Shown piece by piece: positions 29,924-39,227 of a stretch of DNA of 64,000 bases. The notes below the pieces were generated by a model that saw nothing but the letters and a program-made list of their open reading frames with translations, searched no databases and was not told the DNA's origin. Origin of the DNA: Hyphomonas beringensis (GTDB lineage: Bacteria; Pseudomonadota; Alphaproteobacteria; Caulobacterales; Hyphomonadaceae); assembly GCF_000682755.1 (NCBI RefSeq), contig NZ_AWFF01000026.1, forward strand, positions 46,105 through 110,104, given 5' to 3'. Every line of letters starts with the position of its first letter. The first letter of the stretch is position 1. The position numbers were made by a program, and so were the translations under genes.

Positions 29924-31192
29924 ATGCCAGATACTGAGCCAGTTCCGATAGAGCCCGTTAAGATTGTCGGGGCCCATGGGCGCCCTGTACCCGGGCGTAC
30001 GGAAATGGTGATCATGGTGGCCGGGCTGATGGCGCTCAATGCGCTGGCCATCGACATCATGCTTCCGGCCCTGAGCCAGATTGCAGAGTCCATTGGCTTG
30101 ACCGGAACCTCTCCGGAAGATGCCAACCGTCAGCAGCTGATTGTCTTTTCCTATGTCCTCGGTTTTGGGGCGCCCCAACTGGTCTGGGGCCCGATCTCGG
30201 ACCGGTTCGGTCGGCGCGGCCCGCTCTTTGTTGGCCTGATCGGCTATGTCCTGATGGCGTTGCTTTGCATTACCATACGGGAATTCCATGCCCTTCTGGC
30301 TGTGCGTTTCATGCAGGGCGTCTTTGCCTCCGGCGCACGCCTGGTGGCTGTTTCTGTTGTGCGTGATCTCTATGCTGGCCGCCGCATGGCAGGGTTCATG
30401 TCTCTGGTGATGACGATCTTTATGGTCGTGCCGATGATCGCGCCTGCCATGGGCCAGCTGATCCTGTTCGTTGCGCCCTGGGAGTGGATTTTTGCCGTGC
30501 TCGCCGTGTTCGGTTCGGCCTTGTTGGTTTGGACATGGCTGCGCCTGCCGGAAACCCTGGCGCCGGAGAACCGCAATCCCCTCAATCTGGGCGGCGCTGC
30601 GCGTAGCTATATGGCGGTGATCCGCAACCGCACGACCTTTGGGTATATGTGTGCGTCTGGCGTGATCTTCGGCGCGCTGTTTTCCTTCATCGGCTCTTCC
30701 GAGCAGGTCTTTCGGGATGTTTTCAAGCAGGAAGAAACCTTCGCCTTCTGGTTCGCCGGCGTCGCGAGCGCGCTGGCATGTGCCAATTTTTTCAACTCAC
30801 GCATGGTGGAGAAGATTGGCATGCGCCGGATCAGCCATGTTGCGATGATCTTCTTCACGCTGATGTCTGTTTCACTGGCGCTCGTTACCTACTTGTTCGG
30901 CGAGAGCCTGCTGTGGTTCTTCCCCATGTTTGCGATGACGTTCGCCTGTTTTGGCCTGATGGGCGCGAACTTCTCAGCTTTGGCGATGGAGCCCCTAGGA
31001 AAGATCGCGGGTACCGCTTCGGCAGCCTATGGCTTTGCCACGACAACAGTCTCCAGCCTGATCGGCATCACGATTGGCCGCTTTTATAATGGCTCCACCC
31101 TGCCGCTGATCATTGGCTTTGCGTGTCTCGGCATCGTGTCCCTCATCATTGTCCTGGTGACGGAAAAGGGAAAGCTCTTCAGTTCGCGCTAA
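29924..31192 (+). CDS. Bcr/CflA-type multidrug efflux MFS transporter
   Basis: 422 residues with about 12 membrane segments. The family signatures are [19 protein letters not shown] in TM1 and [18 protein letters not shown] between TM2 and TM3 (the MFS G-x3-D-R-x-G-R-R motif). [44 protein letters not shown] spans TM4-TM5. Relatives export bicyclomycin, chloramphenicol or sulfonamide; the substrate here is unknown. It overlaps the convergent RimB-RimK gene by 14 bases. Confidence 0.9.
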   Translation: MPDTEPVPIEPVKIVGAHGRPVPGRTEMVIMVAGLMALNALAIDIMLPALSQIAESIGLTGTSPEDANRQQLIVFSYVLGFGAPQLVWGPISDRFGRRGPLFVGLIGYVLMALLCITIREFHALLAVRFMQGVFASGARLVAVSVVRDLYAGRRMAGFMSLVMTIFMVVPMIAPAMGQLILFVAPWEWIFAVLAVFGSALLVWTWLRLPETLAPENRNPLNLGGAARSYMAVIRNRTTFGYMCASGVIFGALFSFIGSSEQVFRDVFKQEETFAFWFAGVASALACANFFNSRMVEKIGMRRISHVAMIFFTLMSVSLALVTYLFGESLLWFFPMFAMTFACFGLMGANFSALAMEPLGKIAGTASAAYGFATTTVSSLIGITIGRFYNGSTLPLIIGFACLGIVSLIIVLVTEKGKLFSSR

Positions 31193-32606
31193 GCTGCCGG
31201 GCGCGCCGACGCGTTTTCGCGGCAGGTTCCCGCACGCGCGATAGTGGACGCACCTGACTTTCCAGATGAGAGATGATCAGTCCGGCAATATCCTTGCCTG
31301 TGGCCGTCTCGATGCCTTCCAGACCGGGTGAGGAGTTCACTTCCAGAACCTTCGGCCCGTCCTTGGTCTGCAACAGGTCCACACCTGCCACTCTCAGGCC
31401 CAGCACGCGGGCGGCTTCGCGCGCGGTATCGCGTTCTGCTTTGGTCAGTTTGACAGAAGAGGCCGTGCCGCCGCGGTGGAGGTTGGAGCGGAACTCGCCC
31501 TTTTGCGCCTGACGCTTCATGGAGCCGACAATCTTGTTGCCGACGACGAAAGCGCGCACATCGGCCCCGGCGGCTTCCTCGACGAATTCCTGCACGAGGA
31601 AGTTTGCCTCCAGCCCCCGGAACGCATCGACCAGGCTTTCTGCCGCCTTGCGGGTCTCGGCCAGCACAACGCCTTTGCCCTGCGTGGAAGAGAGCAGCTT
31701 CACGACAACCGGCGCGCCGCCCGCCAGCGAAATCAGGCCCTTGGTGTCCTTCGGGCTATGGGCAAAGGCCGTGATGGGCATTCCAATCTTGGCACGGGCC
31801 AGCATCTGGTGGGCCAGCAATTTGTCCCGTGAGCGGCCAATGGAGCCTGCTCCATTCAGGCAGAAGGCCCCCGTATTTGAGAATTGCCGCAGAACGGCCA
31901 GACCATAATCTGTAATCCCAGCGCCGATACGCGGGATGACCGCATCATAGCGGGGCAGGGCCTTGCCATCATAATGGACTTCCGGGTCCAGCGTGCCGAT
32001 CTGCATGTAGCAGCGCGCCGTATCGATGGCCTCAATCACATGACCGCGCGCTTCAGCGGCTTCGATCAGGCGGCGGCTGGAATAATTGTTTGGCTCCCGC
32101 GTCAGCAGGGCAATGCGCAGGGGGCGTTTGACCGGTTTCTTCTTTGGCAGGCCGGCATAGGCCCCGAAACCCAGCTCCGGCTGCCTGAAGGAGGCGTTCG
32201 CGTCGACGATCATGTCTGGCTGGATCGCGCCGCGTCCGAACAGCATGCGATAGCTCATTGTCTCGCGATTGGTCAGCGTCAGCTGGATCGGCCAGCGCCG
32301 CTCGCCCATCTGTACATCGGTCTGGATCACATAGCGCAGCTCTGTATCGCCATTGGAGCTGGTGACTTCCCGCCGGTCGACGACAGGTGCAGAGCAGGTG
32401 ATCTCCAGTCCCGGATCGGACGGGTCTGGCTGGATCAGGAAACGGACTTGCGGCGCATCAGGGGGGCCGAACGTCTCAATGACGCTGGCATGTAGCGCAG
32501 AGGTTCGCGCGCCGGTGTCCACCTTTGCCTTGATCGCGGGTAGCCCGAGATCCGGCAGTGACAGCCACTCTTCCCATCCGAGTTCAAACGGTTCTGCATG
32601 CGTCAT
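31179..32606 (-). CDS. RimB-RimK fusion: retropepsin-like zinc protease domain joined to ATP-grasp glutamate ligase
   Basis: 475 residues in two parts. Residues 1-155 are a RimB/DUF785 retropepsin-like domain with the active-site aspartate in [13 protein letters not shown] (Asp30-Thr-Gly) and RMLFGRGAI. Residues 165-455 are a RimK ATP-grasp ligase: [111 protein letters not shown]. RimK adds glutamates to the C-terminus of ribosomal protein S6; RimB is a separate gene beside it in Pseudomonas. ATG 32606 is chosen over 32663. ecm lies 80 bp upstream on the same strand. Confidence 0.9.
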   Translation of the reverse strand: MTHAEPFELGWEEWLSLPDLGLPAIKAKVDTGARTSALHASVIETFGPPDAPQVRFLIQPDPSDPGLEITCSAPVVDRREVTSSNGDTELRYVIQTDVQMGERRWPIQLTLTNRETMSYRMLFGRGAIQPDMIVDANASFRQPELGFGAYAGLPKKKPVKRPLRIALLTREPNNYSSRRLIEAAEARGHVIEAIDTARCYMQIGTLDPEVHYDGKALPRYDAVIPRIGAGITDYGLAVLRQFSNTGAFCLNGAGSIGRSRDKLLAHQMLARAKIGMPITAFAHSPKDTKGLISLAGGAPVVVKLLSSTQGKGVVLAETRKAAESLVDAFRGLEANFLVQEFVEEAAGADVRAFVVGNKIVGSMKRQAQKGEFRSNLHRGGTASSVKLTKAERDTAREAARVLGLRVAGVDLLQTKDGPKVLEVNSSPGLEGIETATGKDIAGLIISHLESQVRPLSRVREPAAKTRRRARQLSAN

Positions 32607-32686
32607 GAGCCAAAGCCTTTTTGCCAGTTTGCGCCCGATAGAGGCGAACAGGTTAGCATTCAATCATGACAGCGCAGCAGAATGTG

Positions 32687-34681
32687 TCAGGCAGGCATCA
32701 GCCAGGCGTTTTCCGCGATCTTCACGACATCCCCCATGATCTCAGTGATCTTGAAGTCCTTGGGTGTGTAGACACGGGCAATGCCCATCTGTTTCAGCGC
32801 CATGGCATCTTCCGGCGGGATGATGCCGCCAATGATGACCGGAACATCACCGAGGCCCAGCTTGCGAAGCTCTGCCAGCGTCTCACGCGCGAGATCGAGG
32901 TGGCTGCCCGAGAGAACCGACAGGCCGACGACATGAGCCTTGGCTTCTTTGGCCTGTTCGGCAATCTCTGCCGGTGTGAAGCGGATGCCCTCATAGACGA
33001 CATCCATGCCCACTTCGCGGCCGCGTGCAGCGATCTGCTCTGAGCCATTGGAGTGACCATCAAGGCCTGGCTTGCCGACGACATAGGTCAGGCGGCGTCC
33101 GAGTGCCTCGGAGACCCGGTCGACTTCCTTGCGGACGGCATCAATGTCTTCGCCGACATCACCGCGTGCAATCGTGGCGACGCCCGTCGGGGCACGATAC
33201 TCACCGAACACTTCGCGCATCACAGTGCCCCATTCGCCGGTCGTGACTCCGGCTTTGGCGCAGGCGATGGAGGGCTCCATGATGTTGGTGCCTTCGCTGG
33301 CGGCCTGTCGCAGCCCATCAAGGGCCGCATCCACGGCCGCTTGGTCGCGCGATTTGCGCCATTCTTTCAGGCCCCGCACCTGGGCGGCCTCTTCGGCCGG
33401 GTCGACTGTCTGGATCGAGCCTTCGCCAGCGGCCAGCGGGCTGACCTCGGATTCGGTGTAGCGGTTTACGCCCACAACCGTCAGGTCACCGCTCTCGATC
33501 GCCTTGATGCGGTCGATATGCGCGCCGACAAGGCTTTCCTTCATATAGTCGATGGACTGTGTCGCGCCGCCGCGCGCATCAATGTCCGCCAGCGTCTTGC
33601 GGGCCAGCTGTTTCAATTCATCCGTCTTGGACTCGATGACATGGCTGCCATCGAAGATGTCTTCATATTCCAGGAGGTCTGTCTCATAGGCCAGGATCTG
33701 CTGCAGGCGAAGCGACCATTGCTGGTCCCAAGGCCGGGGCAGGCCGAGTGCTTCGTTCCAGGCAGGCAGCTGTAGCGCGCGGCAGCGAGCCTTCTTGGAC
33801 AGGGTCACGGCCAGAGATTCGATCAGGATGCGATAGACATTGTTTTCCGGCTGAGGCTCGGTCAGGCCCAGCGAGTTCACCTGAACACCATAGCGGAACA
33901 GCAGCGCCTTGGGGCTGGTCACGCCATAGCGTTCGCGGCCGATCTCCTCCCAGAGTTCCACAAAAGCACGCATCTTGCAGAGTTCCGTAACGAAACGCAC
34001 GCCTGCGTTCACGAAGAAGGAAATCCGCCCGAAGACAGTTTCAAAGTCTGATTCTGGAACTTGTCCGCCAGCTTTAACGGTATCCAGCACGGAAATCGCG
34101 GTCGCCAGGGCGTAGGCGAGTTCCTGTTCCGGTGTCGCGCCGGCTTCCTGCAAATGGTAGGAGCAGACATTCATCGGATTCCATTTGGGGACTTCCGTGT
34201 AGCACCAGCTCACCATGTCAGAGATCAGGCGCAGGCTCGGCTCCGGCGGGAAGACATAGGTGCCGCGGGAGAGGTATTCCTTCACGATGTCGTTCTGTGT
34301 TGTGCCGCGCAGCTTCTTGCGGTCATCGCCGCGTTCGTCAGCCAGGGCGACATACAGCGCCAGCATCCAGGCCGCCGGGGCGTTGATCGTCATGGAGGTG
34401 TTCATTTCCTCCAGCGGCAGGTCAGCCATCAGAGCGCGCATGTCGCCGAGATGTTTTACCGGCACGCCAACCTTACCGACTTCGCCGCGCGACAGCACAT
34501 GATCGGCGTCATAGGCCGTCTGGGTTGGCAGATCGAAAGCGATCGACAGGCCGGTCTGGCCCTTTGCCAGATTGCCGCGATACAGCGCGTTCGATTTCTC
34601 GGCTGTGGAATGCCCGGCATAGGTGCGGAAAATCCAAGGCCGGTCTGGCTTGTGCTGATATGATTTATCCATGTCTGCCAC
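32687..34681 (-). CDS. ecm: (2R)-ethylmalonyl-CoA mutase Ecm (coenzyme B12-dependent)
   Basis: Converts ethylmalonyl-CoA to methylsuccinyl-CoA in the ethylmalonyl-CoA pathway for C2 assimilation. 664 residues, shorter than methylmalonyl-CoA mutases and matching Ecm/MeaA. The barrel has RPWIFRTYAGHSTAEKSNALYRGNLAKGQTGLSIAFDLPTQ and NTSMTINAPAAWMLALY. The B12 domain has DGHSNG with the cobalt-ligand His543. It starts with GTG at 34681 behind GGGGAG. ccr, the pathway's carboxylase/reductase, lies 2 kb away. A perfect palindrome sits just upstream. No meaB-like chaperone is in the window. Confidence 0.93.
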   Translation of the reverse strand: MADMDKSYQHKPDRPWIFRTYAGHSTAEKSNALYRGNLAKGQTGLSIAFDLPTQTAYDADHVLSRGEVGKVGVPVKHLGDMRALMADLPLEEMNTSMTINAPAAWMLALYVALADERGDDRKKLRGTTQNDIVKEYLSRGTYVFPPEPSLRLISDMVSWCYTEVPKWNPMNVCSYHLQEAGATPEQELAYALATAISVLDTVKAGGQVPESDFETVFGRISFFVNAGVRFVTELCKMRAFVELWEEIGRERYGVTSPKALLFRYGVQVNSLGLTEPQPENNVYRILIESLAVTLSKKARCRALQLPAWNEALGLPRPWDQQWSLRLQQILAYETDLLEYEDIFDGSHVIESKTDELKQLARKTLADIDARGGATQSIDYMKESLVGAHIDRIKAIESGDLTVVGVNRYTESEVSPLAAGEGSIQTVDPAEEAAQVRGLKEWRKSRDQAAVDAALDGLRQAASEGTNIMEPSIACAKAGVTTGEWGTVMREVFGEYRAPTGVATIARGDVGEDIDAVRKEVDRVSEALGRRLTYVVGKPGLDGHSNGSEQIAARGREVGMDVVYEGIRFTPAEIAEQAKEAKAHVVGLSVLSGSHLDLARETLAELRKLGLGDVPVIIGGIIPPEDAMALKQMGIARVYTPKDFKITEIMGDVVKIAENAWLMPA

Positions 34682-34698
34682 GGAATTCTCCCCTTATT

Positions 34699-34715
34699 AT
34701 GTTGCGGCGCAACAT
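34699..34715. promoter_or_regulatory. Perfect palindrome upstream of ecm
   Basis: ATGTTGCGGCGCAACAT has perfect 7-base arms around a 3-base centre, starting 18 bases before the ecm start and 79 before the divergent gene at 34794. It is placed to act as an operator in the 112-bp divergent interval. Its GCGCAAC half also occurs upstream of ccr and of the XRE gene. Confidence 0.45.
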
Positions 34716-34793
34716 GCCGCGTGAGACGTAACAAGGCAAGCATTCCATGCTTGTTGTTGCCTGCACGAACAACCACATGACCTGAAACAGGAA

Positions 34794-35327
34794 ATGAATT
34801 TGATACAGTCTTCTTCTCCCCTCAAGACCGTTCTGATCTTGCGGCTCGTTTCTTTGCTGGCCTTTCCAGCGGGCGTCATTCTGGCAGCCATACTGGAGCG
34901 CAGCGCGCTGATGGTCGGGGTGCTGGCCCTCGGCATGCTGGGTGTCAGCTGGGTGGAAAGACTGCGTCTCCTCCGCCTCGCGGGAAGTGATGACCGGCCT
35001 GATTTATCAGGACTTTTGCCCGGGCTTGCCTGGCGCATAGGCCTTCTTGCGGGCGTCTTCATTCTCAGTCTTGGTATCCTCGCCCTGTTCCGGGATGTGT
35101 CGCTGGCGCGCGGATTGGGCCTGACGGATCTGGTCCTGTTGCTTGCTGTGGCAGGTATTGCGCTGGTCGCAAATCGTGTCAGTGCGTCCATTGCCGGGCG
35201 CGAAATGGAGGGCGCTCTGGCGCAGGTGAATGCGGCGTTTGGTACCAGTGGTGCGAACGATAATTCCGGCCGCGGCCAGCCTGGAAACGGTGACATCATC
35301 GAAGGCGAAGTCATCGACCGCGATTGA
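34794..35327 (+). CDS. Membrane protein of unknown function
   Basis: 177 residues with about four transmembrane helices (VSLLAFPAGVILAAILE, ALMVGVLALGMLGVSW, WRIGLLAGVFILSLGILALF, DLVLLLAVAGIALVANRV) and a cytoplasmic, Gly/Asn-rich acidic tail ending GDIIEGEVIDRD. No family recognised. ATG 34794 is very close to AGGAA (34789-34793); TTG at 34800 would be better spaced, so the start may be two codons later. Divergent from ecm and followed 65 bp later by the SemiSWEET gene. Confidence 0.7.
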   Translation: MNLIQSSSPLKTVLILRLVSLLAFPAGVILAAILERSALMVGVLALGMLGVSWVERLRLLRLAGSDDRPDLSGLLPGLAWRIGLLAGVFILSLGILALFRDVSLARGLGLTDLVLLLAVAGIALVANRVSASIAGREMEGALAQVNAAFGTSGANDNSGRGQPGNGDIIEGEVIDRD

Positions 35328-35392
35328 ATTGCCGGATTTTACCGCTACCACAAATCAGCTAGGTCTGATCCGAACTTCCGGAGATACAGGAC

Positions 35393-35695
35393 ATGTCTGA
35401 ATTCATCGGCCTTGCGGCTGCGGCGCTGACAACATTATCTTTCCTGCCGCAGGCCCTGCTTGTGATCCGCACACGCCAAACCAATGGCATTTCGCTGATC
35501 ATGTATATCATGTTCACGACCGGCGTCGCGGCGTGGCTAGTCTATGGCATCATGGAGCAATCCCTGCCGATGATCCTGGCCAATTCTGTCACCCTGTTAC
35601 TGGCCATGGTCATTCTCGGCCTGAAGATCTGGCACTCGCTTCAGGCCAGAACCCAGGGCGCAACAGAGGCCACATCTGCGCCAATCGCTTCGTAA
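35393..35695 (+). CDS. SemiSWEET-type PQ-loop small transporter
   Basis: 100 residues, three transmembrane helices, the size of one SWEET repeat. The PQ-loop signature is AALTTLSFLPQALLVIRTRQTNGISLIMYIMFTTGVAAWLVYGI. Bacterial members dimerise and move sugars or related small solutes by facilitated diffusion; the substrate here is unknown. GGAGATACAGGAC precedes the ATG. Its last 55 bases lie antisense to the 3' end of the transaminase gene. Confidence 0.92.
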   Translation: MSEFIGLAAAALTTLSFLPQALLVIRTRQTNGISLIMYIMFTTGVAAWLVYGIMEQSLPMILANSVTLLLAMVILGLKIWHSLQARTQGATEATSAPIAS

Positions 35696-36525
35696 TAGGC
35701 CTTCTGCACCTTGCGGGTGACGGGCCCTGGCTTGCCCGCGCCGACGGGTTGCCCCTCCATCATGATGACGGGCGCGATCATTGCTCCGGCAGACGTCGTG
35801 AACGCTTCGGTCGCGTTCAGGGCCTCGTCCGGGGTGAAGGCGCGCTCTTCTATTTCCAGTCCGGTCTTGTCGATCAGGCGCAGCACGCCCGAGCGGGTAA
35901 TGCCGGGCAGGATATCTGTGGAAAGATTACGCGTGATCAGGCGCCCACTGTCATTGACGATCCAGGCATTGGCTGAGGCGGCTTCAGTGACATGGCCGTC
36001 CTGCACCAGAAAGGCTGTGTCTGCGCCGGCCTGCTTGGCTGCGCGATAGGCGAGGGCCTGCGACAGCAATTGGACGGTTTTCATGTCGCGGCGAGCCCAG
36101 CGTGTATCGTGCATGAAGATCGCGGCGATGCCGTGTTCCGCGGCCTGGCCGATCAGCGGCTTGGCATCCGCATAGAGGAACACGGTCGGCTCGAATGTTT
36201 CCGGCCCGGCAAAGTCGCGGGCTTCATAGGCGCCGCCGGTGACCTGCAAGTAGACAAGCCCCTCGCGGATACCATTTGCGTCGATCAGTTCCTGATGGAT
36301 GCGGGCCCACTCTGCATCGCTGTGCGGATTGGGCAGGGCGATGCCTTCCAGAGTGCGCGCCAGTCGCAGTAAATGGCCGTCCAGATCAATGAATTTGCCA
36401 TTGTAAACAGCGGTCACTTCATAGGCGGCGTGGGCGAACAGAAAGCCTCTGTCGAGCGGAGATATATGGGCCTCGGAAAACGGCACGAGCCGGCCGTTTA
36501 GATGCACCTGGTCGCCTATTGGCAT
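35641..36525 (-). CDS. dat: D-amino acid aminotransferase (class IV PLP enzyme)
   Basis: Fold-type IV transaminase making D-amino acids, e.g. D-glutamate for peptidoglycan, or a branched-chain/ADC-lyase relative. About 294 residues. LVPFSEAHISPLDRGFLFAHAAYEV, PLP lysine 149 in RRDMKTVQLLSQALAYRAAK and VTEAASANAWIVND support the Dat assignment. GGGAGG lies only one base before ATG 36534, so the second ATG (36525) with ten-base spacing is used; the difference is three residues. Its 3' end overlaps the convergent SemiSWEET by 55 bases. Confidence 0.88.
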   Translation of the reverse strand: MPIGDQVHLNGRLVPFSEAHISPLDRGFLFAHAAYEVTAVYNGKFIDLDGHLLRLARTLEGIALPNPHSDAEWARIHQELIDANGIREGLVYLQVTGGAYEARDFAGPETFEPTVFLYADAKPLIGQAAEHGIAAIFMHDTRWARRDMKTVQLLSQALAYRAAKQAGADTAFLVQDGHVTEAASANAWIVNDSGRLITRNLSTDILPGITRSGVLRLIDKTGLEIEERAFTPDEALNATEAFTTSAGAMIAPVIMMEGQPVGAGKPGPVTRKVQKAYYEAIGADVASVAPWVLA

Positions 36526-36572
36526 ATTTGCCATGCCTCCCTGTAAAGAATTGTGCAGCGCAACAAACATCT

Positions 36573-36587
36573 TGCAAGCTTACAACC
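36573..36587. promoter_or_regulatory. Shared palindromic element between dat and ccr
   Basis: TGCAAGCTTACAACC is identical to the element upstream of the XRE gene (16305-16319). It belongs to the imperfect inverted repeat TTGCAAGCTTACAA and lies about 100 bp before the ccr start in the divergent promoter interval. TTGTGCAGCGCAAC sits 9 bases to its left. Confidence 0.4.
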
Positions 36588-36687
36588 AAGCGGCCAAGGT
36601 GGCGCGAGCCGAGAAATTTGTGAAGCCACTCCGATAAGTGCGCTCACAGCAATTTGGCAAATACAATTGGAGGAGGGCACCCCCACT

Positions 36688-37944
36688 ATGGCGAGGGAAG
36701 TTAAGGATATTTATGAGGTAGGTGAGATTCCACCGGAGTTTCACGTACCCAAATTCATGCATGCCTGGGCAATTCGCCGCGAGCGGCATGGCCGCCCGTC
36801 AACGGCGATGCAGATGGAGCAGGTTCCGGTTCCGGAGATCGATTCCGACGAAGTGCTGGTGCTCGTGATGGCGGCAGGCGTGAACTATAACGGCATCTGG
36901 GCTGCCTTGGGCGAGCCTGTGTCGGTCTTCGATGTTCACAAACAGGATTTCCACGTTGCCGGGTCTGACGCTGCAGGCATTGTCTGGGCCGTTGGCCGCA
37001 AGGTGACCCGCGTGAAGCCGGGCGATGAAGTGGTCATCCACTGTAATCAGGATGATGGCGACGACGAGGAATGCAATGGCGGCGATCCGATGTTCTCGCC
37101 CAGCCAGCGCATTTGGGGTTATGAGACGCCTGACGGCTCCTTCGCGCAGTTCTGCCGAGTTCAGGCTCGCCAGTGCATGCCGCGCCCGAAACACCTGACC
37201 TGGGAAGAAAGCGCCTGCTACACGCTGACGCTCGCCACCGCCTACCGCATGCTGTTCGGCCACCGCCCACACATCGTGAAGCCTGCTGACAATGTACTCG
37301 TTTGGGGCGCCTCCGGCGGCCTCGGCAGTTTCGGTGTCCAGCTGTGCGCAGTCACCGGCGCGAACGCGATTGGTGTCGTCTCAAGCGACGACAAGAAGGA
37401 TCACGTGCTCAGCCTTGGCGCCAAAGGCGTGCTGAATCGCAAGGATTTCAATTGCTGGGGCCAGCTGCCCACGGTGAATGGTCCGGAATTCAAGGATTAC
37501 ATGCGCGAGAGCCGTAAATTCGGCAAAGCCATCTGGGAAGTCACCGGCAACAAGGATGTCGACATCGTGTTCGAACACCCCGGCGAGTCGACCTTCCCGG
37601 TGTCTGTCTTTGTCGTGAAGCGTGGTGGCATGGTGGTCATCTGTGCTGGCACGACCGGCTTCAACCTGACTATGGATGCGCGCTTCCTGTGGATGCGCCA
37701 GAAACGCGTTCAGGGCAGCCACTTCGCAAACCTGAAACAGGCCTCTGCGGCGAACGATCTGGTGATCAACCGCCGGATTGATCCGGGCATGTCGGAAGTC
37801 TTCCCGTGGGCAGACATTCCGGCCGCGCACGACAAGATGCTGGATAACAAGCACTTGCCGGGCAACATGGCCGTGTTGGTCACGTCGCCAAAGCCGGGCT
37901 TGCGCACGGTGGAAGACGTTCTGGCCCTTAGCGGTCAGGGCTGA
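36688..37944 (+). CDS. ccr: Crotonyl-CoA carboxylase/reductase Ccr
   Basis: Reductively carboxylates crotonyl-CoA to (2S)-ethylmalonyl-CoA with NADPH and CO2, the signature step of the ethylmalonyl-CoA pathway. 418 residues, closely matching the Rhodobacter-type enzyme: YEVGEIPPEFHVPKFMHAWAIRRERHG, AAGVNYNGIWAALG, HCNQDDGDDEECNGGDPMFSPSQRIWGYE, VLVWGASGGLGSFGVQL, VFEHPGESTFPVSVFVVKRGGMVVICAGTTGF and GSHFANLKQASAAN. ATG 36688 follows GGAGGAGGG. The frame extends upstream to 36553 without a sensible N-terminus. A small SnoaL-like gene follows 13 bp later. Confidence 0.97.
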   Translation: MAREVKDIYEVGEIPPEFHVPKFMHAWAIRRERHGRPSTAMQMEQVPVPEIDSDEVLVLVMAAGVNYNGIWAALGEPVSVFDVHKQDFHVAGSDAAGIVWAVGRKVTRVKPGDEVVIHCNQDDGDDEECNGGDPMFSPSQRIWGYETPDGSFAQFCRVQARQCMPRPKHLTWEESACYTLTLATAYRMLFGHRPHIVKPADNVLVWGASGGLGSFGVQLCAVTGANAIGVVSSDDKKDHVLSLGAKGVLNRKDFNCWGQLPTVNGPEFKDYMRESRKFGKAIWEVTGNKDVDIVFEHPGESTFPVSVFVVKRGGMVVICAGTTGFNLTMDARFLWMRQKRVQGSHFANLKQASAANDLVINRRIDPGMSEVFPWADIPAAHDKMLDNKHLPGNMAVLVTSPKPGLRTVEDVLALSGQG

Positions 37945-37957
37945 CAGGTCCGTAGCC

Positions 37958-38311
37958 ATGGCGCGTCCGGACCCTGAAAGCTTCGCCCGAGACTGGGTGG
38001 CGGCGTGGAATGATCACGATCTCGATGCGGTGCTGTCGCACTATGCAGACGGGATCGTGTTCCACTCACCGCGTATTGCGCAAGTCATGGAGACTGGCGC
38101 GGACAGCATCACGGGCAAGCCAGACCTGCGGAAATATTGGGAGAAGGCCCTCGCCATGGCGAGTGGCCTGTTCTTTGAGCTGGATGATGTACTGACCGGA
38201 TCGGATGCCATCACCGTGCTCTACACAAACCATCGCGGCCAGAAGGCTGCCGAGACCTTTGTGTTTGATGAGGATGGCGAAATCTCCATCGCCATTGCAG
38301 CCTATCGCTGA
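37958..38311 (+). CDS. SnoaL/NTF2-like small protein downstream of ccr
   Basis: 117 residues with the cone-shaped NTF2 pattern: FARDWVAAWNDHDLDAVLSHYADGIVFHSPRI, then FFELDDVLTGSDAITVLYTNHRGQKAAETFVFDEDGEISIAIAAY. Members are isomerases, cyclases or ligand-binding proteins. It begins 13 bp after ccr, so the two are probably cotranscribed. It may handle an acyl-CoA side product, but that is inference from position only. Confidence 0.85.
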   Translation: MARPDPESFARDWVAAWNDHDLDAVLSHYADGIVFHSPRIAQVMETGADSITGKPDLRKYWEKALAMASGLFFELDDVLTGSDAITVLYTNHRGQKAAETFVFDEDGEISIAIAAYR

Positions 38312-38338
38312 AGCCGCCCCCTAAGCCGGGCAGGGGGG

Positions 38339-39079
38339 CTAGATCTCGTCTGCCCCACCCGGATTGCGCCGGCGGCGGATCAGCCAGGTCACACCGCGCA
38401 GATCCGAGAACGCATCGTTCAGGCGTCCGAAATTGGTGTAGTTGGACGTGCCGGTGCCGCGCTCGCGGTGGTTCACGTCCCGATATTCCACATCAAAGCC
38501 CTCGGCCCGCATCAGCGCCGGCATGTAGCGGTGCATGTGATCGAAATAGGGCAGCTGGAGATAGGCCTCGCGCTTGATCGCTTTGATGCCGCAGCCGGAA
38601 TCGTCACAATCATCGTTCAGCATGCGCTTGCGGATATTGTTGGCAAAGCGGCTGCCAAAGCGCTTCCAGGCCGTGTCCTTGCGCTTGGCACGGCGGCCCA
38701 TCACCATTTTCAGACTGTCGGGCGCATCGGCGCGGGTCAGCTGGCGGTAAAGGTCTGGCAGGTCCGCCGGATCATTCTGTCCATCCCCGTCCAGCGTGCC
38801 GATCACGGGCGCACGGGCTGCCAGGATACCAGAGCGGATCGCGCGGCTCTGACCAGCATTCTTGCGGTGGCCCAGAACGCGCAGCATGGGGAATTTCCCT
38901 TTCAGCTCAGCGAGTTTTGCGCGCGTATCATCCGTTGAGGCATCGTCCACGAACACCATCTCGAACGCCCGGCCATCCAGCGCTCTGGCGATCTCGGTGA
39001 TCAGGGTTTCGACATTGCCGGCCTCATTATGGACTGGGACAACGACGGAAAATTCAAGTGACTGGGCCACGGGCGGCAC
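38339..39079 (-). CDS. Family 2 glycosyltransferase, polyprenyl-phosphate type
   Basis: 246 residues. GT-A domain: SVVVPVHNEAGNVETLITEIARAL, MVFVDDASTDDTRAKL, NAGQSRAIRSGILAARAPVIGTLDGDGQNDPADLP (the DxD-like catalytic motif), DDCDDSGCGIKAIKREAYLQLP. It lacks the C-terminal membrane helices of ArnC, so it resembles dolichol-phosphate mannose synthase in its short form. Divergent from the GT-C gene, with which it may form a donor/transferase pair for lipid A or a surface glycan. Sugar unknown. Confidence 0.88.
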   Translation of the reverse strand: MPPVAQSLEFSVVVPVHNEAGNVETLITEIARALDGRAFEMVFVDDASTDDTRAKLAELKGKFPMLRVLGHRKNAGQSRAIRSGILAARAPVIGTLDGDGQNDPADLPDLYRQLTRADAPDSLKMVMGRRAKRKDTAWKRFGSRFANNIRKRMLNDDCDDSGCGIKAIKREAYLQLPYFDHMHRYMPALMRAEGFDVEYRDVNHRERGTGTSNYTNFGRLNDAFSDLRGVTWLIRRRRNPGGADEI

Positions 39080-39227
39080 CTTTCAGACTGTATGCCCCTG
39101 ATGTCAGGGGGCTTGTTTTGCACGCTCATACAAAGGGTCGGCTCTCAAGGCGAGACCCGGCACACATTTCCGGCTGCGATGCAAATTACGGGCAAAATTG
39201 CAAGACGAATGCGCCCGAACACGGTAA

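Noticed and set aside
32687..34681. Methylmalonyl-CoA mutase
   Set aside because: At 664 residues and with the N-terminal block and neighbourhood of ccr, ethylmalonyl-CoA mutase fits better.
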